From Candidatus Poseidoniaceae archaeon (GTDB taxonomy: Archaea; Thermoplasmatota; Poseidoniia; Poseidoniales; Poseidoniaceae): DNA of 17,393 bases. The first letter of the stretch is position 1, and each line of letters starts with the position of its first letter. Shown here in pieces: positions 7,408 to 14,568 of this stretch. Both the position numbers and the translations under genes were made by a program. The DNA is taken from NCBI GenBank assembly GCA_023254445.1, contig JALRLN010000017.1, positions 1 to 17,393 on the forward strand. Reading direction: 5' to 3'. The notes under the pieces are model-generated. The model saw only the letters and a list, made by a program, of their open reading frames with translations, made no database searches and was not told the origin of the DNA.

Positions 7408-8046
7408 ATGCCGGCCATGGTCGAAGGCCCCGACGGCATCGTTGCAGATGCGGGTCCAACGCCCGACCACCAGGAACTCGCAGAGCGCCTTTCCGTGCGT
7501 TTCCAAACCCAAGGATTCGCGTCCTTGAACAGCATGATTTTCGCCAAGGCGAAGAACGGTGCGATGGTGATGACGGGCCTGGCGTTCTTTGTCTGGATGA
7601 GCGTTTTTTTCCGTCAAGAACTGTCCACAGAGGTCGACACCATCCTCCTCGGCTTCCACTTCCATCACGTCGCCCTGCTCGTCGCCGCGCTGGCCTTCTT
7701 CGCTGCGGTGTTTTCCGAACTCGGGAACGAACTCGGGAGGGCCATCCCGGGCTTGCTCGCAGGGCCGATGCAGGTGGTGGCGTTCATTTACGCCATCGAA
7801 CCGGTCATCACCGGATTTTCATCCGACGCCCTCGCTGTGGAGGCTGGGTTGTGGAGGACCGGGCGATTGATCACCATCGCGGTTGGCTCGACCCTCGGCG
7901 CGCGCATGATCATGGAGGCTTTCTTCCTCGTGTGGCTCCGGGACTTCTGCGATTTCAACGGCATCGACCCCCGTCCAAGCCAGGTCCCCGCGATGGCAAC
8001 GCTGCCCGGGGAGGCCCTCCTCGAGGTCGAGGACGTTCTCTCGTGA
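7408..8046 (+). CDS. Hypothetical four-helix membrane protein
   Basis: This 212-residue protein is not one I recognise. A hydrophilic N-terminal region of about 50 residues is followed by four likely membrane helices near residues 52-67, 86-102, 113-137 and 153-175, then a short acidic C-terminal tail. There are histidines in the FHFHH cluster (83-87) at the start of helix 2 and acidic residues in FSELGNELG (102-110) between helices 2 and 3, but no catalytic motif is evident. The frame is open far upstream, but that part lies antisense to folP and is not credited. Two starts compete: ATG 7408, with AAGGAGGT seven bases before it, and ATG 7417, which fits the TATA-like octamer spacing. The trm56 start follows 42 bases after the stop. 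Confidence 0.7.
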   Translation: MPAMVEGPDGIVADAGPTPDHQELAERLSVRFQTQGFASLNSMIFAKAKNGAMVMTGLAFFVWMSVFFRQELSTEVDTILLGFHFHHVALLVAALAFFAAVFSELGNELGRAIPGLLAGPMQVVAFIYAIEPVITGFSSDALAVEAGLWRTGRLITIAVGSTLGARMIMEAFFLVWLRDFCDFNGIDPRPSQVPAMATLPGEALLEVEDVLS

Positions 8047-8080
8047 TGCGACCCGCGTCTTTGATGTGCACCCCGCCTTC

Positions 8081-8085
8081 GGAGG
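8081..8085 (+). promoter_or_regulatory. Ribosome binding site of trm56
   Basis: GGAGG lies three bases before ATG 8089, in the 42-base gap after the membrane-protein gene. The spacing is short but usable, and it supports this start, which also matches the conserved Trm56 N-terminus. A TTTGATG about 26 bases before the ATG could alternatively be a weak TATA element, so whether trm56 has its own promoter is open. Confidence 0.4.
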
Positions 8086-8088
8086 TTC

Positions 8089-8640
8089 ATGGTCGAGCCC
8101 TTGCACGTGCTTCGCTTGGGGCACCGGAAGGGGCGTGACCCTCGCATCACGACCCACCTTGCATTGGTGGCCCGTGCGATGGGAGCGGACCGATTCCTGC
8201 TCGCAGGGGACGAAGACGAGGGGATGTTTGCCAACATCCGTTCCGTGGAGGACCGCTTCGGTCGAGCCATGGATCTCGAACACCTCGCCTCTCCGATGGC
8301 TTGGCTTCGTCGCTTCGCCCAGCAGGATGCAGGAGACGGTGGTCCCGGCACTGTGGTGCACCTCACGATGTACGGGATCCCTCACCGAACGGCCATCCCA
8401 ACCATACGGAGGGACCGTCCGTTGACGGTCGTGGTCGGTGGCGCAAAGGTGCCACCGGAAGCGTTCAGCCTTGCCCATCACAACGTCGCCGTTGGCAACC
8501 AACCACATTCGGAGGTCGCCGCGCTGGCGTTGTTCCTCGACGCATGGACCAACGGCGCCGGACTCGAACGCACCTTTGAGGCCCCACGCTTACGCATTCA
8601 CCCTTCGGCGCGTGGGAAACACGTCGACGAAGAGGAGTGA
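8089..8640 (+). CDS. trm56: tRNA (cytidine(56)-2'-O)-methyltransferase, aTrm56
   Basis: This 183-residue protein is the archaea-specific SPOUT-class enzyme that methylates the 2'-OH of C56 in the tRNA T-loop with S-adenosylmethionine. Nearly the whole family signature is visible: LRLGHRKGRDPRITTHLALV at the N-terminus, VHLTMYG (90-96), VVVGGAKVPPE (114-124, usually GAEKVP) and the cofactor-knot NVAVGNQPHSEVAALA (132-147). Length agrees with known members (about 180 residues). In Pyrobaculum a C/D-box guide RNP replaces this enzyme, so its presence indicates a protein-only route here. The start at 8089 gives the conserved N-terminus and has GGAGG upstream. carA begins 58 bases downstream in the same direction but probably has its own promoter. 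Confidence 0.96.
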   Translation: MVEPLHVLRLGHRKGRDPRITTHLALVARAMGADRFLLAGDEDEGMFANIRSVEDRFGRAMDLEHLASPMAWLRRFAQQDAGDGGPGTVVHLTMYGIPHRTAIPTIRRDRPLTVVVGGAKVPPEAFSLAHHNVAVGNQPHSEVAALALFLDAWTNGAGLERTFEAPRLRIHPSARGKHVDEEE

Positions 8641-8672
8641 GGCTCGGCCCTTGCGAAAGCCTGCCCCAACGA

Positions 8673-8680
8673 TTATTGAA
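8673..8680 (+). promoter_or_regulatory. Putative TATA element of carAB
   Basis: TTATTGAA is the most A+T-rich stretch of the 58-base gap between trm56 and carA. It is centred 22 bases before ATG 8699 and 25 bases before ATG 8702; the latter matches the spacing at the TCATAAGG copies. This suggests carAB starts its own transcription unit with little or no leader. Confidence 0.4.
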
Positions 8681-8698
8681 GTCCGGTCGGGCCAAACG

Positions 8699-9964
8699 AT
8701 GATGTCGGGACACCTCAGAGCAGGCCCCGACCTTCCTGACGCGGCCACGCCGTTGTCGTTGGGCCCTCCTCCCGAGGGGGCCAACGGCCCAGGCGTGCTG
8801 CTGACGGCCGATGGACAGCGGTACGAAGGACTGCTGTTCGGGGCCCGTGGTCACGGGGAGGGGGAACTTGTCTTCACCACGGGGATGATGGGCTTTCAGG
8901 AATCGCTCACCGACCCTTCCTTTGCGGGGCAGGTGCTGACCTTCACGTACCCGCTGATTGGGAATTACGGTGTTCACCTTGGTCGGTCCGAATCCGGTCG
9001 GGTGTGGCCTCGAGGCGTGGTCGTGAGGCACGCCATGCAGGACCCGGACCACCGCGACAGCATCGGGACGGTCGATGACCTGCTCAGGCACCATGGCGTG
9101 CCGGGCATCGAAGCCGTGGACACCCGCGCCATCACGCGCCACGTTCGCGAACTTGGGACCGTGCTGTGCGTGTTTGGCCCGGTCGAGGATGAGGGCCGGC
9201 TGCAGGCCCGTCTCGCAGACCTGACCTCCCCGGACCTCGAGGACCTCGTTGACGAGGTCAGCACCCGCGAGGTTGTGGCCTTGAACCCTGGAGCCACCGA
9301 TGATCTGGGTCGTGCGCTACCACGTCTTGCGGCCCTCGATTGCGGCGTGAAAAACAACATCCTCCGGCACCTCTGCCACCACTTTGAGGTGCTGTGGTGC
9401 CCTCCGGAGACGCCTTTTGAGGCCTTGACGGACACGTATGGCATCGACGCGCTGTTCTGCTCCAACGGGCCCGGGGACCCGGCACACCCGGGCCGGGCAA
9501 CGCAAGCGCGCGCCACGTTGGCTGCTGCTGTACAGGCTGGACTGCCGGTCATGGGGATTTGCCTCGGTCACCAATTGATGGGGTTGGCCTCTGGCTTGCA
9601 GACCTACAAGATGCGTTATGGGCACCGTGGCGCCAACCAGCCGGTCCTCGACCTCGTGGAGCGTCGCGTGTGGATCACCTCACAAAACCACGGCTTTGCC
9701 GTTGCGGACCCGGAGGCCGGGATGCTTGCGGCGCACCCAAGCGGGGCCTCGAGCCCGAAAGCGACACCGCAGCACGACGCTGACGTCGTCGTGCGGTACG
9801 TCAACGCGAACGACCGCACCGTGGAAGGGCTTGATCTCGTCGGGCGGCCAGCCTTCACGGTTCAGTTCCATCCTGAAGCCTGCCCGGGTCCGCACGATGC
9901 AGCCCCCTTGTTCGAGCGCTTCCGCCAGATGGTGGATGCGCACCTTCGCGGAGGTGTGGCCTGA
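8699..9964 (+). CDS. carA: Carbamoyl-phosphate synthase small (glutaminase) subunit
   Basis: This 421-residue subunit releases ammonia from glutamine and channels it to CarB for carbamoyl phosphate, the precursor of pyrimidines and arginine. The N-terminal CPSase domain has GMMGFQESLTDPSFAGQV and YPLIGNYGV. The C-terminal class I amidotransferase domain has SNGPGDP, GICLGHQLMG with the nucleophile Cys288, HRGANQPV, and the FHPEACPGPHD box supplying His391 and Glu393, so the triad is complete. E. coli CarA is about 380 residues; the excess is a roughly 31-residue Pro/Gly-rich leader before GVLLTADGQRYEG. The frame is open back to 8438 inside trm56, but that part is rejected. ATG 8699 is chosen, with ATG 8702 as a near-equal alternative. 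The stop overlaps the carB start by one base (TGATG). Confidence 0.96.
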   Translation: MMSGHLRAGPDLPDAATPLSLGPPPEGANGPGVLLTADGQRYEGLLFGARGHGEGELVFTTGMMGFQESLTDPSFAGQVLTFTYPLIGNYGVHLGRSESGRVWPRGVVVRHAMQDPDHRDSIGTVDDLLRHHGVPGIEAVDTRAITRHVRELGTVLCVFGPVEDEGRLQARLADLTSPDLEDLVDEVSTREVVALNPGATDDLGRALPRLAALDCGVKNNILRHLCHHFEVLWCPPETPFEALTDTYGIDALFCSNGPGDPAHPGRATQARATLAAAVQAGLPVMGICLGHQLMGLASGLQTYKMRYGHRGANQPVLDLVERRVWITSQNHGFAVADPEAGMLAAHPSGASSPKATPQHDADVVVRYVNANDRTVEGLDLVGRPAFTVQFHPEACPGPHDAAPLFERFRQMVDAHLRGGVA

Positions 9965-12900
9965 TGCCCCGAAGGGAAGACTTGGAGACCATCCTCGTGC
10001 TTGGAAGCGGCCCAATTCGGATTGGGCAAGCCGCAGAATTCGACTTTTCTGGGAGCCAAGCGGTCCGTGCCTTGCGCGAAGACGGCTACCGCGTGATTTT
10101 GGTCAATTCAAACCCCGCCACGATTCAGAACGACCCCGAGATGGCCGACGTGGTGTACATCGAACCGCTCCTGCCTGACACGGTCCGTCGGATCCTCGAA
10201 GCCGAACGACCGGACGCCATCCTCGCGGGAATGGGCGGCCAGACGGCCTTGAACATCGCCAGTGAACTCGCCCATGACGGAACGCTTGATCGGCTCGGGG
10301 TGGAACTCATCGGCTCCGACCTTGACGCCATCGACAAGGCAGAAGACCGGGATCTCTTCAACGAGGTCTGCACCTCCATTGGGCTTCCAATTTGCACCTC
10401 TGTTGCCTGCAACTCGATGGAGGAAGTGATCGCTGCAGCGGAGCATCTTGGTACCTGGCCGCTTCTGATCCGCCCAGCGTTCACCCTCGGCGGGCTCGGT
10501 GGTGGCACCGCATGGGACATGGGGCAACTCGTCGAAATTTCGACCCTCGGGCTCCGAAATTCAAGGATCAATCAGGTGCTCATCGAGGAATCCATCCTCG
10601 GTTGGCAGGAACTTGAGTACGAAGTGATGCGCGATGCAGCCGACAACGCCACCATCGTCTGCACCATGGAGAACATCGACCCAATGGGCGTGCACACTGG
10701 AGAATCGGTCGTCGTCGCTCCGTTGCAATCCTTCAGCGATGCCGACCACCAACTCCTGCGTGACCACGCGCTTCGGCTTATTCGGGCCTTGAACATCAAG
10801 GGAGGCTGCAACGTCCAGTTTGCCTTCAACCAATTCACCGGTGAGGTTCGCGTCATCGAGGTCAACCCTCGCGTGTCCCGTTCGTCCGCCCTTGCCTCCA
10901 AGACCACCGGTTACCCCATTGCCCGCATGGCCGCTAAAATTGCGGTTGGGTACACCCTCGACGAACTGCCGAACCCAATCACCGGCCAAGGGACGACGGC
11001 GGCCTTTGAGCCGACATTGGATTACTGCGTGGTCAAAATTCCTCGGTGGCCCTTCGATAAATTCCGAACGGCGGACCGCACCTTGGGAACCAGCATGAAA
11101 TCCACCGGGGAAGTCATGGCCATCGGTCGATGCTTTGAGGAGGCCTTCCTCAAGGCGTGGGCCTCCTTGGAACAAGGCGTCGCCCATCCGCGCCCCTTGA
11201 CACGAGCGGACGAATCCGACGGCGAGGATCAACTCGAGCGTGCACGGGAGCCCTTGCCGGAGGCCACCTTGATCGACTGGCTCACGACCGCAACCGACCG
11301 TCGCATGGGGGCCTTGCTTGAGGCCTTCCGGCGTGGATGGAGCATTGAACGGGTGCATGAGCTCACCCGCATGACCCGTTGGTTCCTGCACCGCTTCAAG
11401 CGCATCGCGGACCTTGAGGCAGAAATTGTGTCCAAGGGATGTGCTCCGTCCAGCCTTTCGCTCGACGACCTTCGTCGATGGAAATCCCATGGCATGACCG
11501 ATGCCCACATTGCTGACGCCCTCGCAGGGTTCCCCGCCACTGGGCCAGGGCACTTGCAGGAAGGTCATGACGAAGTGGCCGTCATGGTGCGGCGGCACGA
11601 ACTCGGCCTCCACCCCGTCTATAGAATGGTGGACTCGTGTGCCGCTGAGTTTGCGGCGGTGACCCCGTATTACTATTCCACCTACGAGCCCAGCGGCACC
11701 ACCGGGGTGGACGTCCTCCCTGACATCGCCTCACGGACGAAGGAGCGGGTCATGGCCATCGGCAGTGGCCCCATCCGCATCGGTCAGGGCATTGAGTTCG
11801 ACTACGGGTGTGTGCATGCCGTGAACGCCATCCGGGCTGCTGGAAAGGACGCCGTGTTGATCAACAACAACCCAGAAACGGTGTCCACCGATTTTGACAC
11901 CTCCGACCGCCTGTATTTCGAGCCGCTGATCACGGAGCACGTTGCTGAAGTCATGCTGCGGGAGCAAGCACACGGCATCCTCCTCCAGTTTGGGGGTCAA
12001 ACGGCGATCAACCTCGCGTTGCCGTTGGAAGCGCGCCGCCCCTTGCTCGCAAAGCGTGGAGCCAACGTGCCCATCATGGGGACCACCTGCGATGCCATCG
12101 ATGAAGCGAGCGACAGGGAGCGCTTCGAGGCCTTTGCTGCTCGTGAGGGGCTGCGCATGCCGCGAGGGGCAACAGGAACCACGGCGGACGACATCCGGGC
12201 CGCGGTGGAGGCCATCGGCTTCCCAGTGCTGGTTCGTCCGTCGTACGTGCTCGGCGGGCGCGGCATGGAGATCCTCAGCAACGACGAGCAACTCGACGCC
12301 TACCTCGCAGAGGCCTTCTTCGCACCAGATCGTCCGCTGCTGGTCGACGAATACCTCGGTCAAGCCACGGAACTCGACGTGGATGCGGCGTGCGACGGCA
12401 GCGATGTGCTCGTCGGCGCCGTGATGGAGCACCTTGAGGAAGCAGGAATCCATTCCGGCGATTCCACGTGCTTTATCCCGACGCAGAACGTCTCCGAAGC
12501 CATCCTCGAGCAGGTCAATGCACAAACACGCACCATTGGCTTGGGCCTTGGGATTCGTGGCTGCTACAACATCCAATTCGCGATTCAAGGGGACGACTTG
12601 TACGTGCTCGAAGTGAATCCACGTTCGTCACGCACGGTGCCGTTCGTGGCCAAGGCCTCCGGCCTTCCCCTGGCGAGGATCGCGGCCAACATCACCATTG
12701 GCGTGCCGTTGTCCGCGCAAGACATCCCCCGCCGTGTGACGGGCCAAGTGTGCGTGAAGGCCCCTGTGTTCCCGTTCATCAAACTTCGAGGCCTCGACCC
12801 GGCCCCGGGTCCAGAAATGAAATCCACGGGAGAGGTGTACGGCTCGGACGAGGACCCTGCCATGGCCTACCTGAAGGCGCGCCTCGCGACCGAAGTTCCT

Positions 12901-13308
12901 GTAGCGACGGAGGGTGGCGTGTACCTGACGGTTCGTGATGAGGACAAAGACGGAGCGGCGGACGTGGCCGCCGATTTGCATGCCTTGGGCTTCACCCTGT
13001 ACGCCACGCCGGGTACGGCCGATGTGCTCCGTGCAGCAGGATTGCCTGTGACCACGGCCTTCCGCATCGCGGAACGAAAACACCCGGATGCCCTGGACTT
13101 GATGCGGCAAGGAAAGGTGCAGTTCATCGTCAACGTGCCAAGCGTGAGCGGTGGGGCCGTGCGTGACGGCAACATGATGCGACGCTTGGCGGTTGAACTC
13201 GACATTCCCTTCGTGACCACGCTTCGAGGCGCGCGCATGGAAGTGGCTGCAATGGGGGCAAGGATACACCGCGAGCCGGTTCCGCGCCGCCTTGAGGTGC
13301 ACTATTGA
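9964..13308 (+). CDS. carB: Carbamoyl-phosphate synthase large subunit
   Basis: This 1114-residue subunit makes carbamoyl phosphate from bicarbonate, ammonia and two ATP. It shows the standard duplicated layout. The first ATP-grasp half starts with LGSGPIRIGQAAEFDFSG (13-30), then NSNPATIQNDPEMADV, MGGQTALN, RPAFTLGGLGGG, GVHTGESV and EVNPRVSRSSALASKTTGYP. An all-helical oligomerisation region of about 160 residues follows, ending in VDSCAAEF. The second half begins with GSGPIRIGQGIEFDYGCVHA (600-619), with NNNPETVSTDFDTSDRLYFE, RPSYVLGGRGM and EVNPRSSRTVPFVAKASG. The last 130 residues form the MGS-like allosteric domain (GVYLTVRDEDK onwards). Length is slightly above E. coli (1073), mostly from the helical region. 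It is one uninterrupted polypeptide, whereas some archaea split CarB. Allosteric effectors cannot be read from sequence. Confidence 0.98.
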   Translation: MPRREDLETILVLGSGPIRIGQAAEFDFSGSQAVRALREDGYRVILVNSNPATIQNDPEMADVVYIEPLLPDTVRRILEAERPDAILAGMGGQTALNIASELAHDGTLDRLGVELIGSDLDAIDKAEDRDLFNEVCTSIGLPICTSVACNSMEEVIAAAEHLGTWPLLIRPAFTLGGLGGGTAWDMGQLVEISTLGLRNSRINQVLIEESILGWQELEYEVMRDAADNATIVCTMENIDPMGVHTGESVVVAPLQSFSDADHQLLRDHALRLIRALNIKGGCNVQFAFNQFTGEVRVIEVNPRVSRSSALASKTTGYPIARMAAKIAVGYTLDELPNPITGQGTTAAFEPTLDYCVVKIPRWPFDKFRTADRTLGTSMKSTGEVMAIGRCFEEAFLKAWASLEQGVAHPRPLTRADESDGEDQLERAREPLPEATLIDWLTTATDRRMGALLEAFRRGWSIERVHELTRMTRWFLHRFKRIADLEAEIVSKGCAPSSLSLDDLRRWKSHGMTDAHIADALAGFPATGPGHLQEGHDEVAVMVRRHELGLHPVYRMVDSCAAEFAAVTPYYYSTYEPSGTTGVDVLPDIASRTKERVMAIGSGPIRIGQGIEFDYGCVHAVNAIRAAGKDAVLINNNPETVSTDFDTSDRLYFEPLITEHVAEVMLREQAHGILLQFGGQTAINLALPLEARRPLLAKRGANVPIMGTTCDAIDEASDRERFEAFAAREGLRMPRGATGTTADDIRAAVEAIGFPVLVRPSYVLGGRGMEILSNDEQLDAYLAEAFFAPDRPLLVDEYLGQATELDVDAACDGSDVLVGAVMEHLEEAGIHSGDSTCFIPTQNVSEAILEQVNAQTRTIGLGLGIRGCYNIQFAIQGDDLYVLEVNPRSSRTVPFVAKASGLPLARIAANITIGVPLSAQDIPRRVTGQVCVKAPVFPFIKLRGLDPAPGPEMKSTGEVYGSDEDPAMAYLKARLATEVPVATEGGVYLTVRDEDKDGAADVAADLHALGFTLYATPGTADVLRAAGLPVTTAFRIAERKHPDALDLMRQGKVQFIVNVPSVSGGAVRDGNMMRRLAVELDIPFVTTLRGARMEVAAMGARIHREPVPRRLEVHY

Positions 13309-13331
13309 GGCGCTGAAGCCCTCGGTGATGC

Positions 13332-13339
13332 TCATAAGG
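13332..13339 (+). promoter_or_regulatory. Putative TATA element of the zinc-protein gene
   Basis: TCATAAGG lies in the 51-base gap after carB and is centred about 24 bases before ATG 13360. It is identical to the octamers at 3334 and 7389. Its position supports both the chosen start and a separate, leaderless transcript for the downstream gene. Confidence 0.55.
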
Positions 13340-13359
13340 CGTCAGGGCCATCTGCATTC

Positions 13360-14568
13360 ATGGCCGGTGTGTTTTGTCCCACGTGCGAATCGCCCGTCTC
13401 GTCCGCAGCCACGTACTGCCTTGCATGTGGGCACGACATGACCGTGCAGGGACCGATCACGTCAACCGGTCACGACCTGAACCAATTGAGGGAGGTCGTG
13501 CGCATGCGCGACGATCTTTCGATGGCTGAGAAATTCGACATCATCGCCAAGGTCGAGGAGGGTGCGAACCCCATCGTGCTCGGTATTGCGGCCCCTGCTG
13601 ACGGTGACGAGGCTCCCGCCGAGGGCGGTCCTGAACCTGCGACGGCCCCTTCGCTCGAGGCCCCAAGCGCGGGATGGGGGCACTCGACGGCCGCCCGTGC
13701 CGCCGCAGAGGACGTCGCCCGGTCGTCCCGTGCCATGGGCATGGTCGAGGACGGGACCATCGACCGCGCTTCTGCCGCCTTCCATGCTGCGATGGACCGT
13801 GGTTTGGCGGCAGCCGCCCGCATTCACGCTGTCGCGACGGGAGCCGAAGCAGGGAACGATCCAGAGGCCATGGCCGAGGTGGCCCTGCTTGAGCCGCCGA
13901 AGCGGAGTTTCTGCCCGAAGTGCGGCTCAGACATCCACAGCATGGCCGTGCATCAGTGGGGGAAATGGCGAGGCATGGCCGATGACGTGCTGATGCTGCA
14001 ACTCGAATCCGCGATGGAGGCAGCGCTCGTGGAGTACGCGGGCCAGCAGGCCACCTCGGTGCCCGCGTCTGCCGAGGTTGACATCGCCTCCCTGCGGGCC
14101 GAGATCGAAGCCGAGGTCCGCGCGTCGATGAACGCCTCGACCGATGCTCCTGCTGTGGCCGAAGACGCTGGCACGAGCGCGACGAAGGACGCGGAACCCG
14201 CTCCTTCGAAGAAGACAGAACCCCCGGCCACCACCGAGGCGCCCGCCTCAAAGGAGGCGACGAAACCTGCTGCACCGAAGAAAAAGGCAGGTTTGTTCGG
14301 CGGCAAGCGTCCGAAGGTGTCCTACGATGGACCGCCGGAGGGCAAGGGTGAGTGGTTCCTCGAACATGCCTTGGAGACCGTGTATGACCCGCACGGTACC
14401 GGCAAGGCGCTGAAACCCAAAACCATCCTGGCTCGTTCCTCCGATGGCAACGTCCGTGTCGCAGACGTGGTGCACGCCTACGCGGCTGAGGGTGAGGCTG
14501 GCGTCAGCGAACTCGCGTGGACCAGCCCGCTCACGAAGTACATCATCGAAGCCTACGACGCCTGCTGA
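13360..14568 (+). CDS. Unidentified protein with two zinc-binding modules
   Basis: I do not recognise the family of this 402-residue protein. An N-terminal zinc ribbon uses Cys6, Cys9, Cys20 and Cys23 (CPTC and CLAC). A second module at 185-198 has the pattern C-x2-C-x4-H-x4-H (FCPKCGSDIHSMAVH), which resembles a zinc knuckle with the last Cys replaced by His. Between them lie a helical segment (LREVVRMRDDLSMAEKFDII) and an Ala-rich stretch. Residues about 259-312 are a low-complexity Ala/Pro/Lys/Glu linker ending in a basic KKKAGLFGGKRPK patch. The last 85 residues look globular (GEWFLEHALETVYD through the C-terminus). There is no signal peptide or membrane helix. Nucleic-acid or protein binding is plausible but unproven. 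The 3' end overlaps that of lysK by 16 bases. Confidence 0.75.
   Translation: MAGVFCPTCESPVSSAATYCLACGHDMTVQGPITSTGHDLNQLREVVRMRDDLSMAEKFDIIAKVEEGANPIVLGIAAPADGDEAPAEGGPEPATAPSLEAPSAGWGHSTAARAAAEDVARSSRAMGMVEDGTIDRASAAFHAAMDRGLAAAARIHAVATGAEAGNDPEAMAEVALLEPPKRSFCPKCGSDIHSMAVHQWGKWRGMADDVLMLQLESAMEAALVEYAGQQATSVPASAEVDIASLRAEIEAEVRASMNASTDAPAVAEDAGTSATKDAEPAPSKKTEPPATTEAPASKEATKPAAPKKKAGLFGGKRPKVSYDGPPEGKGEWFLEHALETVYDPHGTGKALKPKTILARSSDGNVRVADVVHAYAAEGEAGVSELAWTSPLTKYIIEAYDAC

Noticed and set aside
8438..8698. Upstream extension of carA into trm56
   Set aside because: It overlaps the conserved Trm56 C-terminus in another frame and adds nothing resembling CarA. A start at 8699 or 8702 has a TATA-like element upstream.
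10561..11613. 350-codon minus-strand frame inside carB
   Set aside because: It is fully covered by conserved carB sequence and has no domain signature, so it is a shadow.
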